Counted from the first letter of the stretch, positions 7,780-17,498 are shown. The stretch is DNA of 64,000 nucleotides from Arthrobacter sp. Soil764 (GCF_001428075.1 NZ_LMSI01000008.1:306-64305); one strand, 5' to 3'. Translations and numbers: made by a program. Notes: generated by a model not told the origin, from the letters alone.

Positions 7780-10164
7780 ATGCCCGTGACCAGCGGTGCC
7801 GCCGAAAAGCACGCCATCCCCTCCCCCTCCGCGGGCAACAACCCCAGTGAGATCGCCGAGGGTCTTTCCGTCGATGATCTCGTCCGCCAGATGACCCTGG
7901 AGGAGAAGCTCGCCCAATTGGCAGGGGTGTGGGTCAACGCCTCCACGGACGGGGACTCCGTGGCGCCGCTGCAGAACGAGATGGCCGGCGATTCGCGCTC
8001 CTGGGAGGAGATGATCGCCTCGGGACTGGGGCAGATCACGCGCATGTACGGCACAGTTCCTTTGGAGCCAGCCGAGGGTGCCCGGCGGCTTGCCGCGGCG
8101 CAGGAACAGATCATGGCTGCCTCCCGTTTCCGGATCCCCGCCCAGGTGCATGAGGAATGCCTGGCCGGCTTGGCTGCATGGAAAGCCACCGCTTTCCCCG
8201 TCCCGCTGGCATGGGGCGCCACGTTCAACCCGTCGCTGGTGCGGCGGATGGCCGGGCTGATTGGTGAGCAGATGCGGGCGCTCGGAGTCCATCAGGGACT
8301 GGCTCCCGTGCTGGACGTTGTCCGCGACCTGCGCTGGGGCAGGGTGGAGGAAACCATCGGCGAGGACCCCTACCTGGTGGGCACGGTGGCCAGCGCCTAT
8401 GTCTCCGGCCTGGAAGGGGCCGGGATTGTGGCCACGCTCAAGCACTTCGTTGGCTACTCTGCTTCCCGCGCCGGGCGCAACCATGCTCCAGTGTCCATGG
8501 GCCCGCGCGAGTTGGCGGACGTGATGCTCCCACCGTTCGAGATGGCGCTCAAACATGGCGGCGCCCGCTCCGTGATGCATGCCTACACGGACACCGACGG
8601 CATCCCTGCAGCCGCCAACCGGGCCCTGCTCACGTCGCTGCTGCGCGAGGAGTGGGGATTCGCCGGCACGGTGGTGGCGGACTACTTCGGCATCGCTTTC
8701 CTGAACGTCACCCACGGCGTGGCAGCCGATTCCGGTGAGGCAGCTGCCCTGGCCCTCACAGCCGGCGTCGACGTGGAGTTGCCAACGGTGAACTGTTACG
8801 GCAGGCCACTGCTGGAACGCGTGCGGTCCGGCGAGGTTTCCGAATCACTGGTGGACACCGCCCTTCGCCGCGTGCTGCGGCAGAAGCAGGAGGCCGGGCT
8901 GCTCGCACCGGATTTTGACCCCGCTCCCCCGGTCCTTGCATCCGGAGCCATCGACCTGGACCCGGCAAACAACCGCGTTTTGGCCCGCGAGATGGCTGCG
9001 CAGTCCCTGGTGCTGCTGACCAACAGGACGCACGACGGCGGCCCAACACTGCCGCTTCCGGCCGCGGCCACGGCGTCGCTTGGCGTGGTGGGGCCGCTGG
9101 CGGAAGATCCCTTCGCCATGCTGGGCTGCTACTCCTTTGACGCGCATGTGGGCGCGTCCCACCCGGACGTACCCATGGGCATTCGCGTTCCCACCGTGGC
9201 CGCGGCCGGCAGGGAACGCTTCGAAACGATGCACAGCGCTGCGACGGGCACCTGCGAGACCATCACCGACGAACAGATCGCGGAGGCCTGCGATGTCGCC
9301 GCCGCAGTGGACACCTGTGTGATCGTGGTGGGCGACAACGCTGGCCTCTTTGGCCGTGGCACATCCGGCGAGGGCAATGACGCAGCTGACCTTCAACTGC
9401 CTGGTGACCAGCACCGCATGCTTGACCAGGTGCTTTCCGCAGCCCAGGCTGCGGGCACACGGTCCGTCGTCGTGGTCCTCAGCGGCCGGCCGTACGCCCT
9501 GGGCGACTTCGCGGAACGGGCCGGCGCAATCATCCAGGGCTTCTTCCCTGGTGAGGAGGGAGCGGAAGCGCTTTGGGACGTCCTGACCGGGGCCGTGAAC
9601 CCGTCCGGCAAACTGCCGGTTTCAGTACCTCGAACCTCCGGCGGACAGCCAGGCACCTACCTGCACAGCCGACTGGCCGGACCATCCGGTGTCAGCGCGC
9701 TGGACCCTTCGCCATTGTTCGGCTTTGGCCACGGCCTTTCCTACACCTCGTTCGAGTTCTCCGGCCACGCGGCCAGTGCGCCCACCATGTCCACCACGGA
9801 TGCCGTCACGGTGGCACTTACGGTGACCAACACCGGCCCGGCCGACGGCGCTGAAGTGGTGCAACTGTACCTGGAGGACCCGGTGGGCGAGGTGGTGCGG
9901 CCGGTCCGCGAGCTGATTGGCTATGCCAGGGCGGAACTGGCTACCGGCGCATCAGCGCGGGTGGAGTTCACGGTGCACGCCGACCGAACGTCATTTACTG
10001 GAGTGGACTTGAAGCGGGTAGTCACCCCCGGCCTGGTGAAGCTGCACGTGGCCACGTCCAGCACCGAAGACATCCACACGCACGAGGTAATCCTGCAAGG
10101 CGGGCGCCGCGCGGTGGGTTACGGGCGGGAGATGCTGACGCCGGTGACGGTGACGCTGCACTAG
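7780..10164 (+). CDS. Glycoside hydrolase family 3 (beta-glucosidase/beta-xylosidase type)
   Basis: 794 residues without a signal peptide, so cytosolic. The GH3 N-terminal barrel runs from about residue 30 to 370; the nucleophile should be Asp301 in GTVVADYFGI, and the substrate-binding KHFVGY motif is at about 221. The second alpha/beta domain (about 400-640) and a fibronectin III-like tail (GFGHGLSYTSFEF onward) complete the long GH3 form. Substrate among beta-glucosides, xylosides or arabinosides cannot be told. AGGAG at 7774-7778 is only one base from the ATG at 7780 but 7 bases from an in-frame GTG at 7786, which may be the true start. It is read rightwards from the shared operator region. 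Confidence 0.9.
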   Translation: MPVTSGAAEKHAIPSPSAGNNPSEIAEGLSVDDLVRQMTLEEKLAQLAGVWVNASTDGDSVAPLQNEMAGDSRSWEEMIASGLGQITRMYGTVPLEPAEGARRLAAAQEQIMAASRFRIPAQVHEECLAGLAAWKATAFPVPLAWGATFNPSLVRRMAGLIGEQMRALGVHQGLAPVLDVVRDLRWGRVEETIGEDPYLVGTVASAYVSGLEGAGIVATLKHFVGYSASRAGRNHAPVSMGPRELADVMLPPFEMALKHGGARSVMHAYTDTDGIPAAANRALLTSLLREEWGFAGTVVADYFGIAFLNVTHGVAADSGEAAALALTAGVDVELPTVNCYGRPLLERVRSGEVSESLVDTALRRVLRQKQEAGLLAPDFDPAPPVLASGAIDLDPANNRVLAREMAAQSLVLLTNRTHDGGPTLPLPAAATASLGVVGPLAEDPFAMLGCYSFDAHVGASHPDVPMGIRVPTVAAAGRERFETMHSAATGTCETITDEQIAEACDVAAAVDTCVIVVGDNAGLFGRGTSGEGNDAADLQLPGDQHRMLDQVLSAAQAAGTRSVVVVLSGRPYALGDFAERAGAIIQGFFPGEEGAEALWDVLTGAVNPSGKLPVSVPRTSGGQPGTYLHSRLAGPSGVSALDPSPLFGFGHGLSYTSFEFSGHAASAPTMSTTDAVTVALTVTNTGPADGAEVVQLYLEDPVGEVVRPVRELIGYARAELATGASARVEFTVHADRTSFTGVDLKRVVTPGLVKLHVATSSTEDIHTHEVILQGGRRAVGYGREMLTPVTVTLH

Positions 10165-10868
10165 GCAGCGGTGAACTTCTCCTCCACCAGCTTTAGCAGC
10201 GGGCGGGAGTTCAGGCACACCAGGAAAACCACCGTGCCGCCGACGACGGGGAGCAGGTACGCGGTGGTCATCAGCAGCAGGGTTGCGGCCAGGAAGAGGA
10301 TGCCGGCGTTGCCCACGGAGACGCGTTTGCTTGCGCTGAAGCTGTACAGGGACAGACGGTAAAGGTCCCTGGTTCGGAACGAAAAGCGGGACAACAGCAG
10401 CAACGCGTTCAGGCCCGCGGTGGCCACGAGCAGTCCGAGGACCAGCAGCGCCAGCCGCAGGGCCGGTTCGACGGGATTGGCAGGCCCCAGAAAGGCGGGC
10501 AGCCCCGCCAGGTTGACGCCGACCACGGCCAGGACCAGCAGGTACGGCGTCCAGACCTTTACGGCCTGGCCGGCATTCATCCGGTAGCCCCGCAGGAAGT
10601 CCCGGTAGACCCCGGTCTCCTGGCCGGCCAGCAGCCGGTTGAACGCATACATGCATGCGGCCAGGGCCGGTCCCGCCGGGAGGAGGGCGACGACGGCCGG
10701 CCATGTCCCAACGAACGGCACCGCGAGCAGTGCCACCACCAGCAGTGCGTTGGCGAGCACCAGCAGGGCCGAGCCCATCATCACGCCGGCCACGGTGCCG
10801 GCCGCCCTGAACAGGGGGCCGGCACCGTACTCCGCCTTCTTCTGAACCACTGACTGCCTTTCGGTCAC
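10161..10868 (-). CDS. YesL-like DUF624 membrane protein
   Basis: 235 residues with about five hydrophobic segments. The family occurs beside LplABC/YtcQ-type importers for plant polysaccharide fragments in Gram-positive bacteria, and its role is not settled. Here it follows the solute-binding protein gene by 31 bp on the same strand, and its 3' end overlaps the convergent GH3 gene by 4 bp. The start is GTG at 10868. Confidence 0.75.
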   Translation of the reverse strand: MTERQSVVQKKAEYGAGPLFRAAGTVAGVMMGSALLVLANALLVVALLAVPFVGTWPAVVALLPAGPALAACMYAFNRLLAGQETGVYRDFLRGYRMNAGQAVKVWTPYLLVLAVVGVNLAGLPAFLGPANPVEPALRLALLVLGLLVATAGLNALLLLSRFSFRTRDLYRLSLYSFSASKRVSVGNAGILFLAATLLLMTTAYLLPVVGGTVVFLVCLNSRPLLKLVEEKFTAA

Positions 10869-10899
10869 TGCTGACAGCCCGCGGCCGCCGTCGTACGCC

Positions 10900-12519
10900 C
10901 TACTTCTTATCGGCGTATGCCTTGTAGGCCTTGTTGGCCAACTCTACGTACTTGCCCATGCCCTTGCTGTCCAGCTCCTTGACGTAGGCGTCGAACTCGG
11001 AGAGGCTTCGCTGGCCCGTGATGAACTTCAGGGTGTTCTGCTTGACGTGGTCCTTCAGGGGCGTGAGGGTCAGTGTTGCCTGTTCCCGATCGGTGTCACT
11101 GAAGGGCACGGGAGGGGCAACGGGCCTGGGCTTCTTGCTCTTCATGGCCTTTTGGAATGCCAGCTCCTCCTCATTGAAGGTGGACTGGAGCAGGTCCGTG
11201 GTGCCGCCGTAGGCGAAGTTGCCGCCCGAAAAGCCGTAATCCACCCGCAGGTCCTTGGTTCCCGCCGGATTCAGGCCCTGGAAGTTGATGTCCTTGGCCA
11301 GGACGCGCTTGCCCCCTTCCTTGTTGTACGTGGTTCCCTGCACGCCCCACTTGGCGAACTCCTGGCCTTCGTCGCTGTAGAACAGCCAGTCGATGTACTG
11401 CATCAGCGCCACGAAGCTGTCCTTGTCCTTGACGGACGAGTTCAGCATGATGCCGTTTTCCAGCCGGGAGCCGCCGATGATGTCGCCGGCCGGGCCACCG
11501 GGCACCGTGATCTTGCGGACGGCGAAGTTGCCCTTGCCCAGGGACTGTTCCATTGACGTGCGGTACGTGATGATGTTTTGCGAGTTGGCGCTGATAACGA
11601 ACGACTTTCCGGACGTGAACTTCTGGATAGCGGCGTCATCGGTCTGGGTGAAGCTTTCCGGGTCCATCAGGCCCTCTGAGACCAGGGAGTTGAAGTAGGT
11701 CACCAGGTCCTTGAACTGGCTGCTGCCGGCACCGAAGGCAAACTCTTTCTTGCCCTCATCGAAGGTCAGGCCGTCCACCAGGCCCCAGCCTGCGACGGTA
11801 CCAAACGCGGTACCGGCAATGTTCAGCACGCTGTTGCCGTTGAACCGGTCGGAGAACGGCACCACGTCGGGATGGTTCTTCTTGAGTTTGCGCAGCACCT
11901 CACGGAACTCGTCCCAGGTCTTGGGCTCGGCAATGCCGTCCTTTTCCAGCACGTCGGTCCGGAAGGCCAGGGTGTAGTCCGGCCAGAGTTCCTCGTGCAC
12001 GCCGGGCAGGACATAGTACTTGCCGTCCTGCTGGGTGAGGCCGGCAATCTCAGGTTCCAGCTTCCACTTCTTGATCTTGTCCTGGTAGTGCGGCATGAGG
12101 TCCACGTAGTCGCTGACCGGAAGGACGGCGCCGGAGGACACGTATGCGCTCTCCTGCCCCGGATAGGTCTTGGCGATGATCTCCGGTGCCTTGCCGGAGC
12201 TGATCAGCAGGCTGCGCTTCTGTTCGTAATCGCTGCTGGGGACGATGGTGGGTTCCAGTGTGACGTTGTTGTCGCTGGCCATCTTGCTGAACAGCAGCCA
12301 GTCCTTCTTGTACGGGTAGGTGGGCTGGTCACTGAACAGGAAGGTGAAGCTCAGCGGCGTCGTCGCCTTGAACGTATCCCCCAGCCCGAAGCTGTCCATC
12401 GCCCCATTGCGGGCCTTTGAGGTATCGGCCTTGGCGCCGGAATCGGAGTCACACCCCGCCATCACCAGGCCGAAGGCTGCGAGCGCGGACAGGCCGAGGA
12501 AGTCTCGTCTGCGGATCAT
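10900..12519 (-). CDS. ABC importer solute-binding lipoprotein (LplA/YtcQ type)
   Basis: About 539 residues, the long form of the extracellular family 1 binding proteins used with LplB/LplC-type permeases. The N-terminus has a twin-arginine motif (RRRDFLG) and a lipobox (LVMAGC), so export through Tat and lipid anchoring are expected. The start is set at ATG 12519, which has AAAGGA upstream; an ATG 15 bp earlier (12534) is possible. It binds an oligosaccharide outside the cell and hands it to the two permeases encoded just upstream. Confidence 0.88.
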   Translation of the reverse strand: MIRRRDFLGLSALAAFGLVMAGCDSDSGAKADTSKARNGAMDSFGLGDTFKATTPLSFTFLFSDQPTYPYKKDWLLFSKMASDNNVTLEPTIVPSSDYEQKRSLLISSGKAPEIIAKTYPGQESAYVSSGAVLPVSDYVDLMPHYQDKIKKWKLEPEIAGLTQQDGKYYVLPGVHEELWPDYTLAFRTDVLEKDGIAEPKTWDEFREVLRKLKKNHPDVVPFSDRFNGNSVLNIAGTAFGTVAGWGLVDGLTFDEGKKEFAFGAGSSQFKDLVTYFNSLVSEGLMDPESFTQTDDAAIQKFTSGKSFVISANSQNIITYRTSMEQSLGKGNFAVRKITVPGGPAGDIIGGSRLENGIMLNSSVKDKDSFVALMQYIDWLFYSDEGQEFAKWGVQGTTYNKEGGKRVLAKDINFQGLNPAGTKDLRVDYGFSGGNFAYGGTTDLLQSTFNEEELAFQKAMKSKKPRPVAPPVPFSDTDREQATLTLTPLKDHVKQNTLKFITGQRSLSEFDAYVKELDSKGMGKYVELANKAYKAYADKK

Positions 12520-12540
12520 GGGTTTTCCTTTCATAACGGG

Positions 12541-13497
12541 TTATTCCTTGACGGAGCCGAGCATGACGCCCGAAAAGAAGTACTTCTGGACAAACGGGTA
12601 GACGCAAAGGATGGGGATGACGGTGAGGACGATGGTGACCGACTGGATGTTCGCGGCGATCTGGCCCACGTTCTCCGCCGTGCCGCCGGCAGAGCCTGCA
12701 GTGGTGACGCCGGCAATCATGTTTCGGAGGTAGATGGTCACCGGAAACAGGTCCGGGTTGTCCAGGTAAAGGAACGCCTGGAACCAGGAGTTCCAGTTGG
12801 CTACTGCGTAAAACAGGACCATGGTGGCGACGATGGCCTTACTCAGGGGCAGGACCACCTTGAAAAGCACGCCGTACTGGGTGAGGCCGTCAATGGCCGC
12901 CGCTTCCTCCAGTTCCCGCGGCATGTTCTCGAAGAAGGACTTCATGATGAGCAGATTGAAGACGCTGATGGCATTGGGCAGCACCACGGCCCAGAGGGTG
13001 TCGCGCATACCCAGCGAGGTGATGAGCACATAGTTGGGGATCAGTCCGCCGTTGAAGAACATGGTGAACACCGCGATGCCGATGAACACGCTGCGGCCCT
13101 TCAGGTCCTTCTTGGCGATGGCGTAGGCGAAGCTGGTGGTGAGCACCATCGAGATGGCTGTTGCCACCACTGTGTACAGGACCGTGTTGCCGTAGTTCCG
13201 CCAGAATGTCGAGTCGGCCAGGATCAGCTGGTAGGTCTCGGTGTTGAAGCCCATGGGGAACAGGTTGACCTGGCCGGCGTTGATGAATCCCTCGCTGGAG
13301 AAGCTCTGCGCCAGGATGTTCAGGAACGGATACACAGTCAGGAACACCACCACCAGCAGGAAGGCCAGGTTCACCACCCGGAAAACCCGCATGCTGCGTG
13401 AAACCTTCATGTCTTTAACCAGGACCCCTGTGTCCTTTGGTGCTGCTTTCACGCCGGTTGCTTTCACGGCAGTCCCTTTCACAGTTGCCCCCTTCAC
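12541..13497 (-). CDS. ABC sugar permease, LplC type
   Basis: 318 residues with six membrane segments and the EAA-type loop (ELEEAAAIDGLTQYGVLFKVVLPLS). The GTG start at 13497 overlaps the stop of the upstream permease as GTGA, which supports translational coupling. The N-terminal 25 residues are an odd Val/Lys/Thr/Ala-rich repeat (VKGTAVKATGVKAA) coded by repeated GTGAAAG units. If a downstream start were used, this stretch would be untranslated. It pairs with the LplB-type subunit; no ATPase gene is in the operon. Confidence 0.9.
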   Translation of the reverse strand: MKGATVKGTAVKATGVKAAPKDTGVLVKDMKVSRSMRVFRVVNLAFLLVVVFLTVYPFLNILAQSFSSEGFINAGQVNLFPMGFNTETYQLILADSTFWRNYGNTVLYTVVATAISMVLTTSFAYAIAKKDLKGRSVFIGIAVFTMFFNGGLIPNYVLITSLGMRDTLWAVVLPNAISVFNLLIMKSFFENMPRELEEAAAIDGLTQYGVLFKVVLPLSKAIVATMVLFYAVANWNSWFQAFLYLDNPDLFPVTIYLRNMIAGVTTAGSAGGTAENVGQIAANIQSVTIVLTVIPILCVYPFVQKYFFSGVMLGSVKE

Positions 13498-14474
13498 CAG
13501 AGGCTCGTTCCTGCGAGCCGCTTGGAAATGGCGTTGGCGGAGAGAATCAGCGTGAGGCCGATGACGGATTCGAACATGCCGATCGCCGCCGCATAGCTGA
13601 AGTTGCTGGACTCCAGGCCCACCCGGTACAGGTAGGTGGAGATGACGTCGGAGGTCTCGTAGTTCAGCGGGTTGTAGATGAGCAGGATCTTTTCGAAGCC
13701 CACGGCCATGAACGTGCCGATGTTAAGGATCAGCAGGGTGATGATGGTGGGCCGGATGGCAGGCAGGGTCACATGCCAGGTCTGCTGCCAGCGGTTGGCG
13801 CCGTCGATCCGGGCCGCCTCATACAGGGACTCATCCACCCTGGTAAGGGCCGCCAGGTAGAGGATGGCGCCCCAGCCCATGGTCTGCCACACCTCGGAGC
13901 TGATGTACATGGGCCGGAACCAGGCGGCGTCCTGGGTGAAGTTCACCGTGGTGCCGAACACCGTGTTGGCGATCTGGTTCACCGTGCCTGTCATGGAGAA
14001 GTTCTGCAGGATCATGCCGGCAATGATCACCACGGACATGAAGTGCGGCAGGTATGCCACGGTCTGGACGAACTTCTTGAACTTCTGCGAGCGCAGTTCA
14101 TTGAGCATCAGCGCGAAGATGATGGGCATGGGAAAGCAGAACAGCAGCGTCAGCACGCCCAGGATGATGGTGTTCTGGAACGCCTGCCAGAAGCTGGGAT
14201 CGTTGATGAACAGGGTGACGTATTTCAGGCCCACCCATTTCTCGCCGAAGATGCTGCCGCCCGGCTGGAACTGCCGGAACGCAATGACGTTGCCGGCCAT
14301 GGGCAGGTACCGGAAGATGGCGAAGTAGGCCAGCGGCAGCAGCACCAAGGTGTAGAGCCGCCAGTCCCGTTTGATGGCCAGCTTCCAGCCGCCGGGTTTG
14401 TTCCGCGGTTTGTTGGTTCCCGCGTCGGAGTCGGCGGAAACCGCCTCGGGAGGTACTTCCAATCGCATGGCCAT
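13494..14474 (-). CDS. ABC sugar permease, LplB type
   Basis: 326 residues. A Lys/Arg-rich cytosolic start (WKLAIKRDWRLY) is followed by six membrane segments and the cytosolic coupling loop DESLYEAARIDGANRWQQTW, which docks with the ATPase. It is preceded after 9 bp by the GH42 gene and overlaps the LplC-type gene by 4 bp, so GH42 - LplB - LplC - binding protein - YesL form one leftward operon. Confidence 0.9.
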   Translation of the reverse strand: MAMRLEVPPEAVSADSDAGTNKPRNKPGGWKLAIKRDWRLYTLVLLPLAYFAIFRYLPMAGNVIAFRQFQPGGSIFGEKWVGLKYVTLFINDPSFWQAFQNTIILGVLTLLFCFPMPIIFALMLNELRSQKFKKFVQTVAYLPHFMSVVIIAGMILQNFSMTGTVNQIANTVFGTTVNFTQDAAWFRPMYISSEVWQTMGWGAILYLAALTRVDESLYEAARIDGANRWQQTWHVTLPAIRPTIITLLILNIGTFMAVGFEKILLIYNPLNYETSDVISTYLYRVGLESSNFSYAAAIGMFESVIGLTLILSANAISKRLAGTSLW

Positions 14475-14483
14475 GACTGCCTC

Positions 14484-16559
14484 CTACCGGCCGGTTTCTG
14501 CGGCTGCGTTGTTTGTGGGTGTTTCCTCCAGCACCAGGACGCCGTTGGCGGCGAGCTCCACCGTGCCGGTGACGTCCGCTCCGGTGAGCCGGTCCGTGCC
14601 GCCTGCCCCCACGTCCACCCTGGCGGGAGCGTCGTTGTGGTTCAGTACCAGCAGATAGCTGCGTCCGTGGCCGGCACGACGGCGGGCCTGCACTCCCAGC
14701 GGAGCGTCCAGTTCGGGACGGATCCCCGCAGCGCTCCGTTCGGCGTCGAGCAGTTCCGCCAGGAAAGTGCTGTCCACCCGGGCTGACAGGTACATGGCAG
14801 TGCCCGCGCCGAAGCTGTTGCGGGTAACAGCCGGCGCACCTTCCAGCCGGCCGGAGGCGTAGCTCGCAATAACGTCCGCAGTGGTGGTGTGCAGGTGCTC
14901 GGTCCAGTAATCCGCTGAGGCCATGCCGCCGTCGGCTGTTGAAAGCTTGACTGCCTCACCGTCACCGGCGAGCGGGTGCATCTCCTCGCTCCATGCCCCC
15001 AGGACCTTGCGCAGTGCGCCCGGGTAGCCGCCCAGGCGGATGGTGTTGTCCGGGTCCACGATGCCGGAGAGGTAGCTGGCCACCAAGCGGCCGCCGGCGG
15101 CAACATAGTCCTCAAACCGCTGCGCGGACTCGTCAGTCAGCAGGTACGACGCCGGCAGGACCACCAGAGGGTACTGGCTGAGGTCGCTCCTTGTGTTCAC
15201 GAAGTCCACGGGGATATTGGCGTCGAAGAAGGGCCGGTAAAGGCGGAGGACTTCCTGGGCGTAGTTCAGGTCAGAGCGCGGGGAATTACCCAGTTCCAGG
15301 GCCCACCAGCAGTCCCAGTCGAAGACAAGGGCCACCTTGGCGCTGGAGCGGGTGCCTGTGATGCCGCCCACGCCCTTGAGTTCCTGGCCCAGTTCGCAGA
15401 CTTCCCGGAAGATGCGCGTATTGGGTCCGGCGTGGTTGACCATGCCGGAGTGGAAACGCTCGGTGCCGCCCCTGGCCTGGCGCCATTGGAAGAAGAGGAT
15501 GGCGTCGGCGCCCTGGGCGATGGCCTGGTAGGAGCCCAGCCGCATCTTGCCGGGGAGTTTGGAGACATTGACGGACCATTGGCTGACCGCGCCGGTGGCC
15601 TGTTCCATTACCAGCCAGGGCTGGCCTCCGCGAAGGGAACGCATCAGGTCGAAATTCAGGGCCGCAGCCACGTGGGCGTCTTCTTCGCGTGGGTCCGGAT
15701 AGATGTCCAGGGCCGCGGCATCTTCCTCGGCAGCCCAGGCCCAGTAATCGTTGTTCTTGTAGAAGCGCATGAAGTTGGTGACGATCGGCAGGTCCGGCGT
15801 GTACCGGCGCAGGATGTCCCGTTCGGCCTTGTAATGCTCCAGCATGCTGTCCGAGGTGAAGCGGTGGTAATCCAGGCGGCGGGACGGGTTTGACCAGGTG
15901 CGGGGCTGGGCAGGGGCGTTGACCTGCGACCAGTGGGAGTAGCGCTGGCCCCACACATCGGTGCTCCAAGCGCGGTTCAGGTTTTCCAGGTCCCCGTATT
16001 TTGCCTGCAGCCATTCCCGGAAGGCGCGGTCTGCATGCGGGCCGTAAGACACCGGCCCATATTCATTGTTCACGTGCCACATGCACAGGGCCGGGTGGGC
16101 AGCGTAGCGCTCCCCCATCTTCTCCGCCATGGCCAGGGACTTTTCCCGATAGACAGGGTGGGAAACATCGAAGTGCTGCCGGGAGCCAAAACCAAAAGTG
16201 GCGCCGTCCGCCAGGACCGGCAGGATGTCCGGGTGCCCGGCGATCAGCCAGGCCGGCGGGACAGCGTCCGGAGTGGCAAGGTCCACCCCGATGCCGTTCG
16301 CGTGCAGCAGGTCCATGATCTCGTCCAGCCAGCCAAAGTCGTAGACGCCGTCCGCCGTTTCAAGACGGCTCCAGGAAAAGACGGCCAGCGTGACCAGGTT
16401 GACGCCCGCTTCCTTCATGAGCCGGACATCCTCGTCCCACACCTCGCGGGGCCACTGTTCGGGGTTGTAGTCGCCCCCATAGGCGATGCCGCCCAGCCGT
16501 TGGCGCAGGTGTTTGAGGCGGTGTTCCGAGGTACTCATGCTGCGCTCGCTGGTCATCAT
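14484..16559 (-). CDS. Glycoside hydrolase family 42 beta-galactosidase
   Basis: 691 residues, normal length for GH42. GIAYGGDYNPEQWP opens the barrel, the acid/base should be Glu166 in HVNNEYGP and the nucleophile Glu319 in PWLVMEQATGAVSQW. The trimerisation and small C-terminal domains follow. No signal peptide is present, so it acts on imported oligosaccharides, releasing beta-galactosyl or alpha-arabinopyranosyl units. AAAGGA lies before the double ATG (16559 or 16556). First gene of the importer operon, with a palindromic operator 60 bp upstream. Confidence 0.92.
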   Translation of the reverse strand: MMTSERSMSTSEHRLKHLRQRLGGIAYGGDYNPEQWPREVWDEDVRLMKEAGVNLVTLAVFSWSRLETADGVYDFGWLDEIMDLLHANGIGVDLATPDAVPPAWLIAGHPDILPVLADGATFGFGSRQHFDVSHPVYREKSLAMAEKMGERYAAHPALCMWHVNNEYGPVSYGPHADRAFREWLQAKYGDLENLNRAWSTDVWGQRYSHWSQVNAPAQPRTWSNPSRRLDYHRFTSDSMLEHYKAERDILRRYTPDLPIVTNFMRFYKNNDYWAWAAEEDAAALDIYPDPREEDAHVAAALNFDLMRSLRGGQPWLVMEQATGAVSQWSVNVSKLPGKMRLGSYQAIAQGADAILFFQWRQARGGTERFHSGMVNHAGPNTRIFREVCELGQELKGVGGITGTRSSAKVALVFDWDCWWALELGNSPRSDLNYAQEVLRLYRPFFDANIPVDFVNTRSDLSQYPLVVLPASYLLTDESAQRFEDYVAAGGRLVASYLSGIVDPDNTIRLGGYPGALRKVLGAWSEEMHPLAGDGEAVKLSTADGGMASADYWTEHLHTTTADVIASYASGRLEGAPAVTRNSFGAGTAMYLSARVDSTFLAELLDAERSAAGIRPELDAPLGVQARRRAGHGRSYLLVLNHNDAPARVDVGAGGTDRLTGADVTGTVELAANGVLVLEETPTNNAAAETGR

Positions 16560-16617
16560 CGTCCTTTAGTTGGCATGTTGGCCGCGGACTCCACCAGTGC
16601 GACCTGCATCACACCAA

Positions 16618-16636
16618 GAAACTATCGTAAAGTTTC
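16618..16636 (-). promoter_or_regulatory. LacI-type operator before the GH42 operon
   Basis: GAAACTATCGTAAAGTTTC is a GAAACT-N7-AGTTTC palindrome with the same half-sites and spacer length as the site at 7727-7745. It lies about 60 bp upstream of the GH42 start. The rest of the gap to 16836 (277 bp in all) shows no gene. Confidence 0.6.
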
Positions 16637-16836
16637 AGCAATAACAACAGAAACGTAAAAGTGGGAGGAGACTCCTAGGCGCAGGCGGTGGCAGATGAAG
16701 GCGCAGACCCGGCAACGCCAAAGGCCGCTGTAGGGGAATCGTGACATCGCAGACAGAGCTGACCTGCCACCAATCTTTCCGGACCAGTGAAGGAAAGTAT
16801 CGGATTGAGGTGGGAAGAAGGCCCAGCTACCTCCCG

Positions 16837-17439
16837 CTAGGGGCGCGGAGCCGCTCCACCCGGTGCAGGTTCCAGCACATCCTGGACCACTTCGTTATGG
16901 CGCAGGAACCACGGCTTGAACGGCGGGTCGAAACGGGCGAACCTGGGCGCACCCACAGGAGTCAGCCCGGCCAGGATGAGCGCCGCCTGCAGTCCCTCGT
17001 TGCGCTTCTGGAAGGCCGCTGCGGACCCGCTGCCGGAGAAACCCAGCACTGCGGCAAGGGAACCCGGCACCGCACGTACCTTGACCTTGGGATCGGTTGG
17101 CACCGGAGCAGTCTCAGCGGTCACTCCAGCCGGAAGGACGAAGGCCACCGCGAATTCGGCGGGGGCCGAAGATCCGGGCAACGGGCCGCTCTGGATCACC
17201 GGGGCGGTCATGGCCAGCTTCTGCGGCCCCGGTTCCTGGAGCACCGGCGCGGTCATGGCCAGCTTCTGCCGGGCAGCGTTGCTGCCGCTGATGTAGTTAA
17301 AAAGATGCCGGAAGGCGGCATTGCCGGCGCGGTCAAAGTCGGCCGTGACCGTCACTTCGGCCACTGCATACTCCGGATACCACCGCAGTTCGAAATGCGG
17401 ATAGCGCCGGATCAACTCATAGGGCTGCTGCTCGGTCAT
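16837..17439 (-). CDS. SOUL-type heme-binding family protein
   Basis: 200 residues. The opening (YELIRRYPHFELRWYPEYAVAEV), the FRHLFNYISG segment and the doubled KLAMTAPV motif are typical of the SOUL/HBP family, which binds heme or tetrapyrroles in other organisms. No signal peptide. The C-terminal RFDPPFKPWFLRHNEV motif is also common in the bacterial members. No neighbouring gene suggests a pathway. Confidence 0.85.
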   Translation of the reverse strand: MTEQQPYELIRRYPHFELRWYPEYAVAEVTVTADFDRAGNAAFRHLFNYISGSNAARQKLAMTAPVLQEPGPQKLAMTAPVIQSGPLPGSSAPAEFAVAFVLPAGVTAETAPVPTDPKVKVRAVPGSLAAVLGFSGSGSAAAFQKRNEGLQAALILAGLTPVGAPRFARFDPPFKPWFLRHNEVVQDVLEPAPGGAAPRP

Positions 17440-17498
17440 AGTGGACAGAGCCTACGCCCGCAAAGCCTGGGCGGCCAGACCGACAGGCCAGGACGGAC

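Noticed and set aside
13437..14786. 449-codon open frame on the plus strand
   Set aside because: Antisense to two permease genes with strong motifs; the translation is His/Gly/Gln-rich without any fold.
4650..16559. A simple lactose operon around the GH42 gene
   Set aside because: The importer is of the LplABC type used for larger plant glycans, and the GH3, DUF6807 and YesL genes do not belong to lactose use.
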